NCBI GenBank assembly: GCA_016584305.1
Contig: JACEEZ010011608.1
Coordinates: 32,898-96,897 of the forward strand
DNA from: Chionoecetes opilio
Lineage: Eukaryota; Arthropoda; Malacostraca; Decapoda; Majidae
Reading direction: 5' to 3'
DNA length: 64,000 nucleotides
Both the position numbers and the translations under genes were made by a program. The number at the start of each line of letters is the position of its first letter. Position 1 is the first letter of the stretch. Of the stretch, positions 13,401-23,141 are shown one piece after another. The notes beneath the pieces were generated by a model. The model did no database searches. It worked only from the letters and a program-made list of their open reading frames with translations, and had not been told where the DNA came from.

Positions 13401-16400
13401 ATAATAGCAATGGTAGTAGTGATTATATATGACAATAATGATAATAGCAATGGCATTAGTGATTATAATGACAAATGATGATAATAGCAATGTAGTAGTG
13501 ATTATATAATGCAAATGATGATAATAGCAATGGTAGTAGTGATTATAAGACAAATGATGATAATAGCAATGGTAGAAGTGATTATAATGACAAATGATGA
13601 TAATAGCAATGGTAGAAGTGATTATATAATGACAAATGATGATAATAGCAATGGTAGAAGTGATTATAATGACAAATGTGATAATAGCAATGGTAAAGTG
13701 ATTATATAATGACAAATGATGATAATAGCAATGGTAGAAGTGATTATAATGACAAATTATGATAATAGCAATGGTAGAAGTGATTATATAATGACAAATG
13801 ATGATAATAGCAATGGTAGAAGTGATTATAATGACAAATGATGATAATAGCAATGGTAGAAGTGATTATATAATGACAAATAATGATAATAGCAATGGCA
13901 GTAGTGATTATAATGACAAATTATGATAATAGCAATGGTAGTAGTGATTATATAATGACAAATGATGATAATAGCAATGGTAGAAGTGATTATAATGACA
14001 AATGATGATAATAGCAATGGTAGAAGTGATTATATAATGACAAATAATGATAATAGCAATGGTAGTAGTGATTATAATGACAAATTATGATAATAGCAAT
14101 GGTAGAAGTGATTATAATGACAAATGATGATAATAGCAATGGTAGTAGTGATTATATAATGACAAATAATGATAATAGCAATGGCATTAGTGATTATAAT
14201 GACAAATGATGATAATAGCAATGGTAGTAGTGATTATATAATGACAAATGATGATAATAGCAATGGTAGTAGTGATTATAATGACAAATGATGATAATAG
14301 CAATGGTAGTAGTGATTATATAATGACAAGTGAGGATAATAGCAATGGTAGTAGTGATTATAATGACAAATGATGATAATAGCAATGGTAGAAGTGATTA
14401 TATAATGACAAGTGATGATAATAGCAATGGTAGTAGTGATTATAATGACAAATGATGATAATAGCAATGGTAGTAGTGATTATAATGACAAATGATGATA
14501 ATAGCAATGGTAGTAGTGATTATATAATGACAAATGATGATAATAGCAATGGTAGTAGTGATTATAATGACAAATGATGATAATAGCAATGGTAGTAGTG
14601 ATTATAATGACAAATTATGATAATAGCAATGGTAGTAGTGATTATATAATGACAAGTGATGATAATAGCAATGGTAGTAGTGATTATAATGACAAATGAT
14701 GATAATAGCAATGGTAGTAGTGATTATAATGACAAATTATGATAATAGCAATGGTAGTAGTGATTATATAATGACAAGTGATGATAATAGCAATGGTAGT
14801 AGTGATTATAATGACAAATGATGATAATAGCAATGGTAGTAGTGATTATATAATGACAGATGATGATAATAGCAATGGTAGTAGTGATTATAATGACAAA
14901 TGATGATAATAGCAATGGTAGTAGTGATTATATAATGACAAGTGATGATAATAGCAATGGTAGTAGTGATTATAATGACAAGTGATGATAATAGCAATGG
15001 TAGTAGTGATTATAATGACAAATGATGATAATAGCAATGGTAGTAGTGATTATATAATGACAAATGATGATAATAGCAATGGTAGAAGTGATTATAATGA
15101 CAAATGATGATAATAGCAATGGTAGAAGTGATTATATAATGACAAATGATGATAATAGCAATGGCAGTAGTGATTATAATGACAAATTATGATAATAGCA
15201 ATGGTAGTAGTGATTATATAATGACAAATGATGATAATAGCAATGGTAGTAGTGATTATAATGACAAATTATGATAATAGCAATGGCAGTAGTGATTATA
15301 ATGACAGATGATGATAATCGCAATGGTAGTAGTGATGATATGAGACAAATGTGTGGGATCATGTCAAATGACTATTAATTATATCATTACATATATGTAA
15401 AAATAGTATGTAACACAGTAGAGATAGTTGGAAGCGTATGATCGGCCGTCTAACCTCATAAAAATGATGGGAAAAACTGACATCAAACAGAGAGAAGAAG
15501 TATGTACCAGTCATGTCAAACTTAGGAACTTAGGAACGCTTGTTAACCCCTTCACACCCAGATCTTTCCTTAGCTATGAAAAATTGTATATTGTCGAGCC
15601 ATAAAATTAAGAAAAGTCTCTTAATATACCAAATTAGTTAGTAGACAAGGATACTAAACAGGTCATAGCTATAAAATACTGCTTTATATTCACTAAAAAA
15701 TGTCTAATGGTGGTTATATTACAATGGAAATTACGTTCTGGGTCTCAAGGGGTTAATAATAAAACCTATCCTTTTATTCATACCACAAGCATAGTATTGT
15801 AAGAAGTTATGTTCCTTTTCAAAATATAACCTTGAAATACCTAAACAAGGATGATCGGTTATTTCAGAAATGGCAAGTGTTGTGGCGTGGCCTTCCGTCA
15901 CATCTACGGGGGCAGCTACTACCCGACTGTGTCTCTCTACCGAAACATTACCGTCTCCGTCAACTTTGGGCCAGACTTCAAATACCCACCCAAGACACAT
16001 GAATACAGGGGGGTAAGAGAAGCACTATTTTCACAAAGAACGGAAAGCTTTTTAAATTTTTTTTAGTGATCTTAAGCAAATTGTATCTTTCAAGTAAAAT
16101 GTATTGTGTAGAGCAGGAAAAGGGCTCTGTAGAATTTTCCAAACGGCTAATTACACCATACTAATTAATCTTTCTGCTACTAGTTTACAGTACATGTCAT
16201 CATCTGCTTCACTGTATTTCCTAACAAGAAGAAAATGAAGAGTCACCTAGCTTACTATCTGTTGATCCCCATAGTAATAATATTAAATATCAGTGAGCAG
16301 AGGATGTTTACATGGGAAAACATTTGCTTAAGGAACACAAATCCCCAACCCATGAAATCAAATAGAACCCTTGACAAATTTCAGCATTGGATTTTAATAT

Positions 16401-16849
16401 CAGATAATGTGTTATTTTATTAGATCAGTATAGATTATCCATTGTTTATCTCAGTATTAATTGTGAAACTATAGTCTATTTTTTTTAACTAGGCGAAAAT
16501 TCCTTTCTATCTTAAGGTCTCATGCTTAAAATGATGCCTATGTTTACCTGATAATATGGTTAACTGAAAAAATACAACTAAAATTTAGAAGAACCGATAC
16601 TATTCCCTTCTCCTGGCATCAAATATCAGTCAGTAAGCAGCAAGGGGTCAGGATTTTTCACCTCGTTAAAAATAATAGACTACGTATAGTGAATTGTGTG
16701 ATGCATGATTTCTCTGGCTCACCACCTCCCTTGTGACTCACCAACAGATGCACGAGCGCTGTGAAGAGTCGATGGTGGAGAGGACGTTGGCAGACATGAC
16801 CTACCTTGTGGAGAACGAGGGCAAGCTGAGGCTGGACGTGTTTACCTGA
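7870..16849 (+). CDS. ash2: Ash2, trithorax/COMPASS SPRY subunit, 3' part (7 exons)
   Basis: Ash2 is the core subunit that, with RbBP5, WDR5 and DPY30, stimulates MLL/SET1 histone H3K4 methylation in the nucleus. Exons: 7870-8056, 9255-9440, 10571-10717, 11751-11889, 12402-12508, 15868-16012, 16748-16849. All junctions keep phase, giving about 336 residues to a TGA stop. Recognisable blocks are [92 protein letters not shown] and ERTLADM, matching the ASH2L SPRY region in order. The PHD/winged-helix N-terminal exons are absent and should lie left of the window. The end of the second exon and start of the third are the least certain (9440 and 10571; 10583 is also in phase). Intron 5 is swollen by a 2.65-kb array. 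Confidence 0.93.
8165..8405 (-). mobile_element. CR1-like LINE 3' end, 5'-truncated
   Basis: Minus-strand reading gives a decayed C-terminal reverse-transcriptase tail (NWFTN..VNDW, then [13 protein letters not shown]) followed by the family 3' UTR and an ATAAGAACATAAGAAAATAA tail on the plus strand. A tail-only scrap lies at 8091-8106. Antisense to ash2. Confidence 0.8.
8488..8830 (+). repeat. Dispersed repeat containing CGCCAACGAAGTTGGAGG, copy 1
   Basis: Runs from CGCCAACGAAGTTGGAGG through (CTGT)n and TTGCCATGGCAACC to GGAGGTATGCGCTC. Its last part is duplicated around a (TA)n. An inverted second copy lies at 57887-58205. From memory, similar sequence occurs in many animal genomes; its class is unclear to me. 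Confidence 0.75.
9255..9440 (+). CDS. ash2: ash2 exon b
   Basis: It starts after CCTTCCCCAG. It encodes [25 protein letters not shown] and [19 protein letters not shown]. The donor is weak; 9440 is chosen because only that phase joins exon c in frame. Confidence 0.85.
9499..9711. mobile_element. About 213-bp TIR MITE (family A), copy 1
   Basis: Matches the copies at 11481, 16470 and 55246: TAGTCTATTTTTTTT plus GAGGCGAAAATTCC at one end, CACCTCGTTAAAAA plus a TAGACTA-like end at the other, forming a terminal inverted repeat of about 32 bp. TIR ends are diverged here. It lies in an ash2 intron. Confidence 0.75.
9820..9960. mobile_element. Tail-to-tail pair of CR1-like LINE 3' ends
   Basis: 9820-9882 is a plus-oriented LINE tail (GGAACTACCACGTGTAGGTC, CTTGTAGCTTCCTTATTTTC). 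9899-9960 is the same sequence inverted, making a large imperfect palindrome in an ash2 intron. Confidence 0.85.
10155..10375 (-). mobile_element. Jockey-like LINE 3' fragment
   Basis: Aligns by eye with the 3' end of the LINE at 18521-19412 (GACAGTAAGAGAATAAAAT, AGTCATAGGAAAGTG, AACAGGAAGAG). It ends in an A-rich run at 10376-10409. Confidence 0.7.
10571..10717 (+). CDS. ash2: ash2 exon c
   Basis: It encodes [30 protein letters not shown] and YSWRS, ending at CACG before GTGAGG. An AG at 10569-10570 or 10581-10582 could be the acceptor; both keep the same phase. Confidence 0.85.
10742..10834 (+). mobile_element. Tigger/pogo-like terminal fragment
   Basis: Begins CAGTAAACCCTCTCTAATTC preceded by TA, with AATTCGAA/CCGAATTAT motifs. 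It matches the inverted terminus at 19836-19896. Only one end is present. It is flanked by an imperfect ~30-bp direct duplication that includes the exon c donor (10708-10741 and 10838-10876). Confidence 0.6.
11042..11208. mobile_element. Fold-back element, about 78-bp arms
   Basis: The left arm starts TAAAAACAGGTGATGAAGG and the right arm ends with its reverse complement; loop near 11119-11131. Nearly the whole element is a hairpin. Confidence 0.85.
11481..11694. mobile_element. TIR MITE (family A), copy 2
   Basis: TATAGTCTTTTTTTAACG at the left and CACCTCGCTAAAAAAACAG at the right are inverted-repeat ends. The interior carries AATATCAGTCAGTCAGCAGC as in the other copies. Confidence 0.8.
11751..11889 (+). 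CDS. ash2: ash2 exon d
   Basis: It starts after ACATCTGCAG and ends at GACAAG before GTAATA. It encodes [33 protein letters not shown] and PPTYKDK. Confidence 0.93.
12402..12508 (+). CDS. ash2: ash2 exon e
   Basis: It starts after GCATGTTTCAG and ends at TTTAA before GTAAGT. It encodes [16 protein letters not shown] and SGSKITFF. Confidence 0.92.
12690..15345. repeat. 40/42-bp satellite in ash2 intron 5
   Basis: The unit includes GATAATAGCAATGGTAGTAG and TGATTATAATGACAAATGAT. A 42-bp variant has TATATAAT instead of TATAAT. In 13.6-15.3 kb the two types largely alternate, giving an 82-bp higher-order period. About 64 units; the left third has many single-base losses. Confidence 0.95.
15543..15756 (-). 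mobile_element. TTAA MITE (piggyBac-type ends), copy 1
   Basis: 214 bp bounded by TTAA on both sides, with near-inverted termini TTAACCCCTTGAGACCCAGA and TTAACCCCTTCACACCCAGA. Six more copies occur in the window. Confidence 0.85.
15868..16012 (+). CDS. ash2: ash2 exon f
   Basis: It starts after GGTTATTTCAG and ends before GTAAGA. It encodes [40 protein letters not shown] and PKTHEYRG. Confidence 0.94.
16470..16688. mobile_element. TIR MITE (family A), copy 3
   Basis: Best-preserved ends: TATAGTCTATTTTTTTTAAC at the left and TTTTTCACCTCGTTAAAAAT then AATAGACTA at the right. It lies in the last ash2 intron. Confidence 0.85.
16748..16849 (+). CDS. ash2: ash2 terminal exon
   Basis: It starts after CACCAACAG and encodes [20 protein letters not shown] then [13 protein letters not shown] and a TGA stop, matching the ASH2L C-terminal helix. 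Confidence 0.92.
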   Translation: MHERCEESMVERTLADMTYLVENEGKLRLDVFT

Positions 16850-17695
16850 GGCGGCGGAGGATTATTGAAGCTTCTCTGATGATTATTAATGGAAAAACTC
16901 AATATTTATTCTCTGATGAATAATTAAAGGAAAAACTTAATATTTACCATGTTTAATTTTAGTGCAAGCAATTGTCTGACCAAGTTCAATCTGTATTTTA
17001 TCATTAAAAGTAGAAACGTATTTTAAGATTATTCTTTTGTGAACCTTGTTTCTTACACATTTACACAGCCACACTTACTCATCAAAAGTTATTGTAAATG
17101 GATGGATATACAATTGCATCCCCAGCATTTCCAATTATCTATCCCAAAAAAAACTGTTGGATTTCTGGCTGCTCAAAAATATTCCAAAATTGACGACGAT
17201 CAATGTTTTTGTTATTTTGCAGCAAATGAGTCGTAGAAGAAAACTTATCGAAGCAATAAAGGTTCATCTTGAGGTGTTCTCCATGATGCAGTAATCGGTT
17301 TGTCAAAACACCTCATGGTTGTCGAGAAAATTGATATTTTGTATAAATGTACGAATATGCTATTTTTTCGGTTATTTACCAATCAATATTTTTTGCTTTA
17401 TGCCAAATCATACCCCTTGATCTACTCCATATTTACTTATCTATTCATGTTGCACTTATCTGCCATAGTTTTTTTGTTATTGAAAAAAACGGGATTTAAA
17501 AAAAAATTCAAGGCATACCCCTTGCAAAATTTGCAATATTTTTTTTTAAATAAGATTTGGTTGAAAATTTGTTCCTAGCAGTTTTCGGACATGCTGAACA
17601 CGAATATGGAGTCAATTTTCAGTTACAATGATTAGCAATCCCTATTTCAGCCAATTCACAATGACATGATACTTACAGATATTCTTTAAATATCA
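16850..17695. other. ash2 3' UTR and AT-rich intergenic sequence
   Basis: Past the ash2 stop there are only short AT-rich open frames without coding character. No further gene was recognised. Confidence 0.5.
16923..16928 (+). terminator. Candidate ash2 poly(A) signal ATTAAA
   Basis: ATTAAA lies 74 bases past the stop. Alternatives are ATTAAA at 17003 and AATAAA at 17255. Confidence 0.35.
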
Positions 17696-17703
17696 CAAAT
17701 TAG

Positions 17704-18304
17704 CAGTGCTGGGCGTCGCGGAATTATAGTCCGCGATTCAGCGATTCCACGATCGCGGACTACCAAAAATCGATCGCGTAATTTTTATTAAATTTGAATT
17801 AATTCCTCGATCGCGTAAAATATTTTGCCTTTAATTCCGCGATTTTTAGTCCACGATCCAAAATTTTGACTTGAAAAACAAACAAAAATTCCCGCACTGC
17901 CGCGGGGGGTTGGGTTGACCAGCCAGCTGTTCTGTTACCTGACGCGCCTGCTGCTGGCCGCCCGCGGGCTGATCAGTCAGCTCTGAACTGTTCCACAGTA
18001 AAGTCGCTGACTTCCCCGCTCTTAGCAAACGCTAAATGTCTGTTTGCTTAGTTAATACTTAATAGGTTAATGGTTAATACACTTAAGAGTTAAGACTTAA
18101 CAGTTATTACTTAATGGGGTATAATGGCTTAATGCTTTATTTCTTGGAAGAAAAACTTCGCTAGCGATTACCGATCGCGGAATAAACTATCGCGGAATTT
18201 TAATTCAAACTTAAATAAATATTCCGCGATCGCAGAACGCCAAATTTTTGATTGCGAAATAGCGATAGTGGACCACCTATTTTTGGATCGCGTGCCCAGC
18301 ACTG
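17704..18304. mobile_element. hAT-type non-autonomous element with 8-bp TSD
   Basis: Ends CAGTGCTGGGC / GCCCAGCACTG are flanked by a perfect CAAATTAG duplication at 17696-17703 and 18305-18312. The interior is packed with variants of CGCGATT and CGCGGAATT on both strands. No transposase is visible. Confidence 0.9.
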
Positions 18305-18520
18305 CAAATTAGACAAAACTTACTACAAGACATGAAAATATGATAGGCATTGCTAGATTTATCATTACTTTAATAAAACGATCAGTATTAGTATTTTCAG
18401 TATTAGTATTAGTATTAATCCCTATTTGAGCCACCCATGCGATTGTCAAACTACTTATAAAAACCTATGTATACTATAGCAATCCTGTGGGACTTCTAAT
18501 GCCCTCCCATGACTCCTGTA

Positions 18521-19412
18521 GGATTTTTTTTTTTTTTTTTTTTTTTTACATCACAAAGGACTGGCCAAGGGCACAAAAAAAATGGGTAACACAAAGCCCG
18601 CTTAGCTGCCAGTCCCTATAAAGAAGACAGTAAGAGAATAAAATAAAAAAGAGGGGTGAGCCAATTTAGTTCGGGAGGTGTCTTGTTACTCTTATGAAAA
18701 GATTTAAGTCATAGGAAAGTGGAAAAATAGAAACAGGAAGAGAGTTCCAGAGTTTACCAGTGAAAGGGATGAAAGAGTAAAGATACTGATTAACTCTTGC
18801 ATTAGGAAGATGGACAGAATAGGGATGAGAATGAATAGAAAGTCTTGTGCAGCGAGGCCACGGGAGGGGGGGAGGCATGCAGTTAGCAAGTTCAGAAGAG
18901 CAGTGAGCATGAAAATAACGGTAGAAGAGAGCAAGAGAAGCAACATTGCGGTGGTGATTTAAAGATTGAAGACAGTCAGTCAGAGGAGAGGAGTTTATGA
19001 GACGAAAAACTTTTTACTCAACCCTGTTTAGGAGAGCTGTATGAGTGGATCCTCCCCAAACATGTGAGACATACTCCATACATGGGCGGATAAGGCCCCT
19101 GTAGAGAGCAAGCAATTGGGAGGGAGAAAAAAAAGGACGCAGACGCCACAGGACACCTAACTTCTTAGAAGCTGTTTTAGCAAGAGATGAGATGTGAGAT
19201 TTCCAGTTCAGATTTTTAGTAAAGGATAGTCCTAGAATGTTCATTGTAGAAGAAGGAGACAGTTGAGTGTCATTGAAGAAGAGGGGATAGTTATCTGGTA
19301 GGTTTTGTTGAGTAGATAGGTGAAGAAATTGGGTTTTTGAGGCATTGAACAAAACAAGGTTTGCTTTGCCCCAATCAGAAATTATAGAAAGATCAGAAGT
19401 TAGGTGGCACCG
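18521..19412 (-). mobile_element. Jockey-like LINE remnant (reverse transcriptase C-terminus)
   Basis: Minus strand encodes LSIISDWGKANLVLFNASKT, ILGLSFTKNLNWKSHISSLA and LYRGLIRPCMEYVSHVWGGS, typical of the region after the RT catalytic core in Jockey-superfamily LINEs. One in-frame TAA follows NRVE, then the frame continues (VFRLINSSPL ... LWNSLPVSIF) to a stop. The T-run at 18521-18547 is the poly(A) tail. It is 5'-truncated. Confidence 0.85.
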
Positions 19413-19499
19413 TGCGCACGGCACGAGTTGAGGATGCGTGAATGAGCGAAGAGGCCCGTGAAGGACTCTGAATTATTGTATACAAAGCGAAGGAAAAAA

Positions 19500-19665
19500 A
19501 TAATAGTTCTTCCTCCTCCCATTTCCTCTCCTCCCTTTCTTCTCTTCCTTCCTCCTCCTCCTCTCCTCCCTTCCTTGTCCCACTTCCTTCCTTCTCCTCC
19601 CCCTCTCCCATCCTTCCTCCTCCTCGTCCCTCCTTCCCCTCGCCCCCCTTCCACCTTCTTCCGCC
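19500..19665. repeat. Polypyrimidine tract
   Basis: Almost pure C/T on the plus strand (TCCTCC and TTCC blocks). The long open frames in it reflect composition only. Confidence 0.85.
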
Positions 19666-19835
19666 TATTGTATTTATACGATAATTATCCTATATCAGAT
19701 CACGCTGGGCAGCCACGACACGCACCGCATGGGAGAGGTCGGACTCCCACTAGTAAGGCTAAGGACAATTCAAACCCTAAACCCCATCCCATTGCTCAAA
19801 TTATGGAAAGTTGTTAAAATTTCAAACTGGCCTGA

Positions 19836-19896
19836 AACAGGTGGAATTATCCAAAGTTTGAATTATACGGGTTCGATTTAGAGAGAGTTTACTGTA
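19836..19896 (-). mobile_element. Tigger/pogo-like terminus
   Basis: Reverse complement begins TACAGTAAACTCTCTCTAAA, matching the end at 10742. The other end of this copy was not found. Confidence 0.5.
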
Positions 19897-20585
19897 TTTT
19901 CATTTTCTGTTGTTTCCCAAAAAAAGTGGGGGTGGCCCCAAAAAAATTATTCTGCATGTTGTTTTGACGAGTGGATATGGCACAACCCATGGATGGATAT
20001 ATACATACTAGCTACATACATATATACTACATACACCAATACACACCAGGCTCATCACAAGGCTATAAAACTATCAGCAAATTCATGGCCCAATACAGTG
20101 AAGTGAAAGACAAAAATAACTCAAGAAACGCTCCACCAGGGAACAGGCGCGGTGTGAAACTTGATACAATGGTTCATATTTTGTTTACTCTCACGTGGGA
20201 ACATCGGGAACATCGCAAAGACTTCCTGCCGCGAACTGATACTATTGAAATGATGACGTGTAGTTAGAATGTTGTCTCCCTCAAGTCGCCCACAAAATAG
20301 GATTACATAAGGCTGTATTAACCACCTGTATATAGCTGCTGATTAATCTCTCATATCACAAACTGCGTCGTGCCCATATAAGTGATACAACTCCCACCCC
20401 TTGCCCAAATGAAGCCCTCACACCCCTTCATGAGCGTCACAGCAGCACGCCACCCCAGCACTGGCCATAATACCTCATCCAGGGCAAGCAAGGGTAGAAA
20501 GTCCCGCTGAAAAGCTTACCATAAGCTTCTTGAGGCGAAAAGTGAAATTTTGAAAGTTTATAACACCTGTGGAAGAAAGAATAAG
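19897..20585. other. Unannotated intergenic sequence
   Basis: No gene, tRNA or repeat recognised. An open frame at 19971-20267 has no recognisable domain. Confidence 0.4.
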
Positions 20586-20593
20586 CACACACT

Positions 20594-20641
20594 CAGTGGC
20601 GTACCCAGAAAATTGAAAAGGGGGGGGCCAATATATATACA

Positions 20642-20716
<75 letters not shown>

Positions 20717-20800
20717 GTATAATAAATATATAATTTATTACAATTTATTCTTTGCCAAAGGGGGGGGCCATGGCCGCATGCCCCCCCCGGTACGCCACTG
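20594..20800. mobile_element. hAT-type MITE with (TA)n core and 8-bp TSD
   Basis: Termini CAGTGGCGTACC / GGTACGCCACTG are flanked by CACACACT at 20586-20593 and 20801-20808. G-runs sit just inside both ends and the centre is (TA)n. Confidence 0.88.
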
Positions 20801-21004
20801 CACACACTATAATAGGTACTGACAATGCACGGCGTACTCTCTACCTTATTATTGTAATTTTCTTGTTTCTGTCTGAGCCACGTGACTCGTAGTCCGCAGA
20901 TAAGAGAAGAGATGAGATACCAAAGGCAAACTAACCAATCCTCACGTAATTCCCTACTATCTTGTGGAGATCAATGAAACGAATAAAAAACAGGAAACAA
21001 AATC

Positions 21005-21067
21005 TACAGGAACTACCACGTGTAGGTGTCACGGCCTCTTGTAGCTTCCTTAATTTCTTGTTCTTAT
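21005..21067 (+). mobile_element. CR1-like LINE 3' tail
   Basis: AGGAACTACCACGTGTAGGT then CTTGTAGCTTCCTTAATTTC, the family 3' UTR core only. Confidence 0.8.
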
Positions 21068-21780
21068 GAAACGAATCACTGCAACACACCTACTTCTGGC
21101 AGCGTGGGGACGTCCATGGCAATGACCTTCAGTTATGCAAACACCTCAACGAAGCTGTGGCTCGGGTTCCTGCCCACCCATGAGTTGCATTAAAATGATG
21201 AATGTTCTTATGGGTGGAGGAGGGAAAAAGAGGTAACCAACAGTGTCAACATATCGCTTGGGAGATGTCTTGTGCGTGTGGGGGAGACCCGGGGACATTT
21301 TACGAGCGTTGTGCGAGCAAAAAATATAATTAATGCATCAGCAGTCCAGGAAATCCTATTAGAAAGTATTCCTATAACTATATCCGAATGTGTTTCCAGG
21401 AGGTTCAGTACAACCCTTGCAACACAGATAACCCACATGTAGCTGCTCAAGAGTGCCGGGAACACTGGGTGCGTCAGCCTGTCAGCCCATGTCGTGTAGT
21501 GTTGAGTGTTGCGAGTTTTGCGACGCCATACCCTCTCACGACCATGCACCCAGGGTGCGCATTCCGCTCAACTCGTTCCTTCACATTCCCTGCATTGTGA
21601 CTGACATCCTTACTGATCGACTTGAGGTTATTGGCCACCGCGGTTTTCCTTCCGGGCGCCTGTGTTGACCAAGCGCAGACAAAGACACGGCCTCGGGCCG
21701 GCTTTCCGCTGCAGCCACTAAACAGGTGGTGTCGTGACTGTCGTCAAGGAAGTGTGATGAAGGTGGGGAATAAAATGATG
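21068..21780. other. Unannotated sequence with weak open frames
   Basis: Overlapping open frames (21208-21549 minus, 21388-21668 plus) show no domain or splice-linked partner that I recognise. No gene is called. Confidence 0.35.
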
Positions 21781-21781
21781 A

Positions 21782-22047
21782 AACCTTAATTAAGTGTTTA
21801 TCCTGATCACGCGCAAGACACGCGAACCCTAGCGATTATCTTCCCGGAAAAAGTTTGGAGCTCATAATTATTATAGATCGATCTTTGAGTAAAGCTGGGA
21901 CCTCATACGCCACAAAGCCCCATTCCCTTGATCAAGTCGGACAGTAACTGCCCAGCTTTCCAGGGAAAGGTCTACGAGCCGTGCGGATGAGGCTCGAACC
22001 TGTGTCGTGACACACGAAAACTTTACCACTGTACCACACGGGCAGTG
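21782..22047 (-). mobile_element. tRNA-derived SINE, copy 1
   Basis: The minus-strand head at about 22043-21978 has an A-box-like TGGTACAGTGG and a B-box GGTTCGAGCC. The body shares TGATCACG, GTAAAGCTGGGA and other blocks with the copy at 27238. A pol III-type SINE is the best reading, not a functional tRNA gene. Confidence 0.75.
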
Positions 22048-22053
22048 TGGCAA

Positions 22054-22398
<345 letters not shown>

Positions 22399-22429
22399 TT
22401 ACAAGAAAAAATAGGAGAAAGTCGGCAAG

Positions 22430-22801
22430 GTAACCCCCGTGGTAGGGGCGGGAGCGCAGGTGAGGGGTCGGGAGGTGGGCTACCTGACCACGCAGGTTGT
22501 GTGCTGCGGCTGCCTCAGACACACTCAGGACTGGCAGGCGCCAGCACCTCCTCCGCCACACCACCACCACACCTGACCTGGGATTGCCCAGCGGTCAAAG
22601 GTGCCCCCAGGGCAGCAGCAGTCAGGTACGCGCGGCGCAGTAACAGACAGGAGCAGCAGGCGTCCACACCTCTCGTGCCGCACCGCCCCGACCCTGACTC
22701 GGGGTTGTCGAAGGTCAAGGGCATCCCCGCAGCAGCAGCGACCCACGTGCGCCAGAGCAACGCTATTCCCGGAGGGCGTCACCCCGTGGCCCGCGAGTGC
22801 C
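22430..22801 (+). promoter_or_regulatory. GC-rich region upstream of the protease start codon
   Basis: GC-rich, CpG-containing sequence between the (GA)n and the ATG at 22802. It likely holds the promoter or 5' UTR of the protease gene. No TATA box was seen at a convincing distance. Confidence 0.35.
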
Positions 22802-22839
22802 ATGGCCAACACAGTGCTCTGGATGACGGCAGCCGTCCT
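22802..22839 (+). CDS. Protease exon 1 (signal peptide start)
   Basis: ATG in GCCATGG, encoding [12 protein letters not shown] and two bases of Leu, then a GTAAGT donor. The phase and hydrophobicity complete a signal peptide with exon 2, about 5.7 kb away. Assigned by fit, not by homology. Confidence 0.65.
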
Positions 22840-22975
22840 GTAAGTGCTGCACCCTTAACGCAGGCCTCCTACACCACACACACACACACTGTTACACAGT
22901 GGCGTACCGAAGGAGGGGCCCATGCGGCCATGGCCCCCCCTTTGGCAAAGAATAAATTATAATAAATTATATATT

Positions 22976-23061
<86 letters not shown>

Positions 23062-23063
23062 TT

Positions 23064-23141
<78 letters not shown>

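Noticed and set aside
12794..15362. His/Ile/Tyr-rich minus-strand frames
   Set aside because: They are shadows of the 40/42-bp intronic satellite.
18704..19424. Calling the minus-strand RT-like frame a host gene
   Set aside because: It has an in-frame stop, a 5' truncation and a poly(A) tail, as expected of a dead LINE.
21978..22043. A functional tRNA gene (A-box and B-box present)
   Set aside because: The cloverleaf is poor, and the body extends as a SINE shared with 27238-27478.
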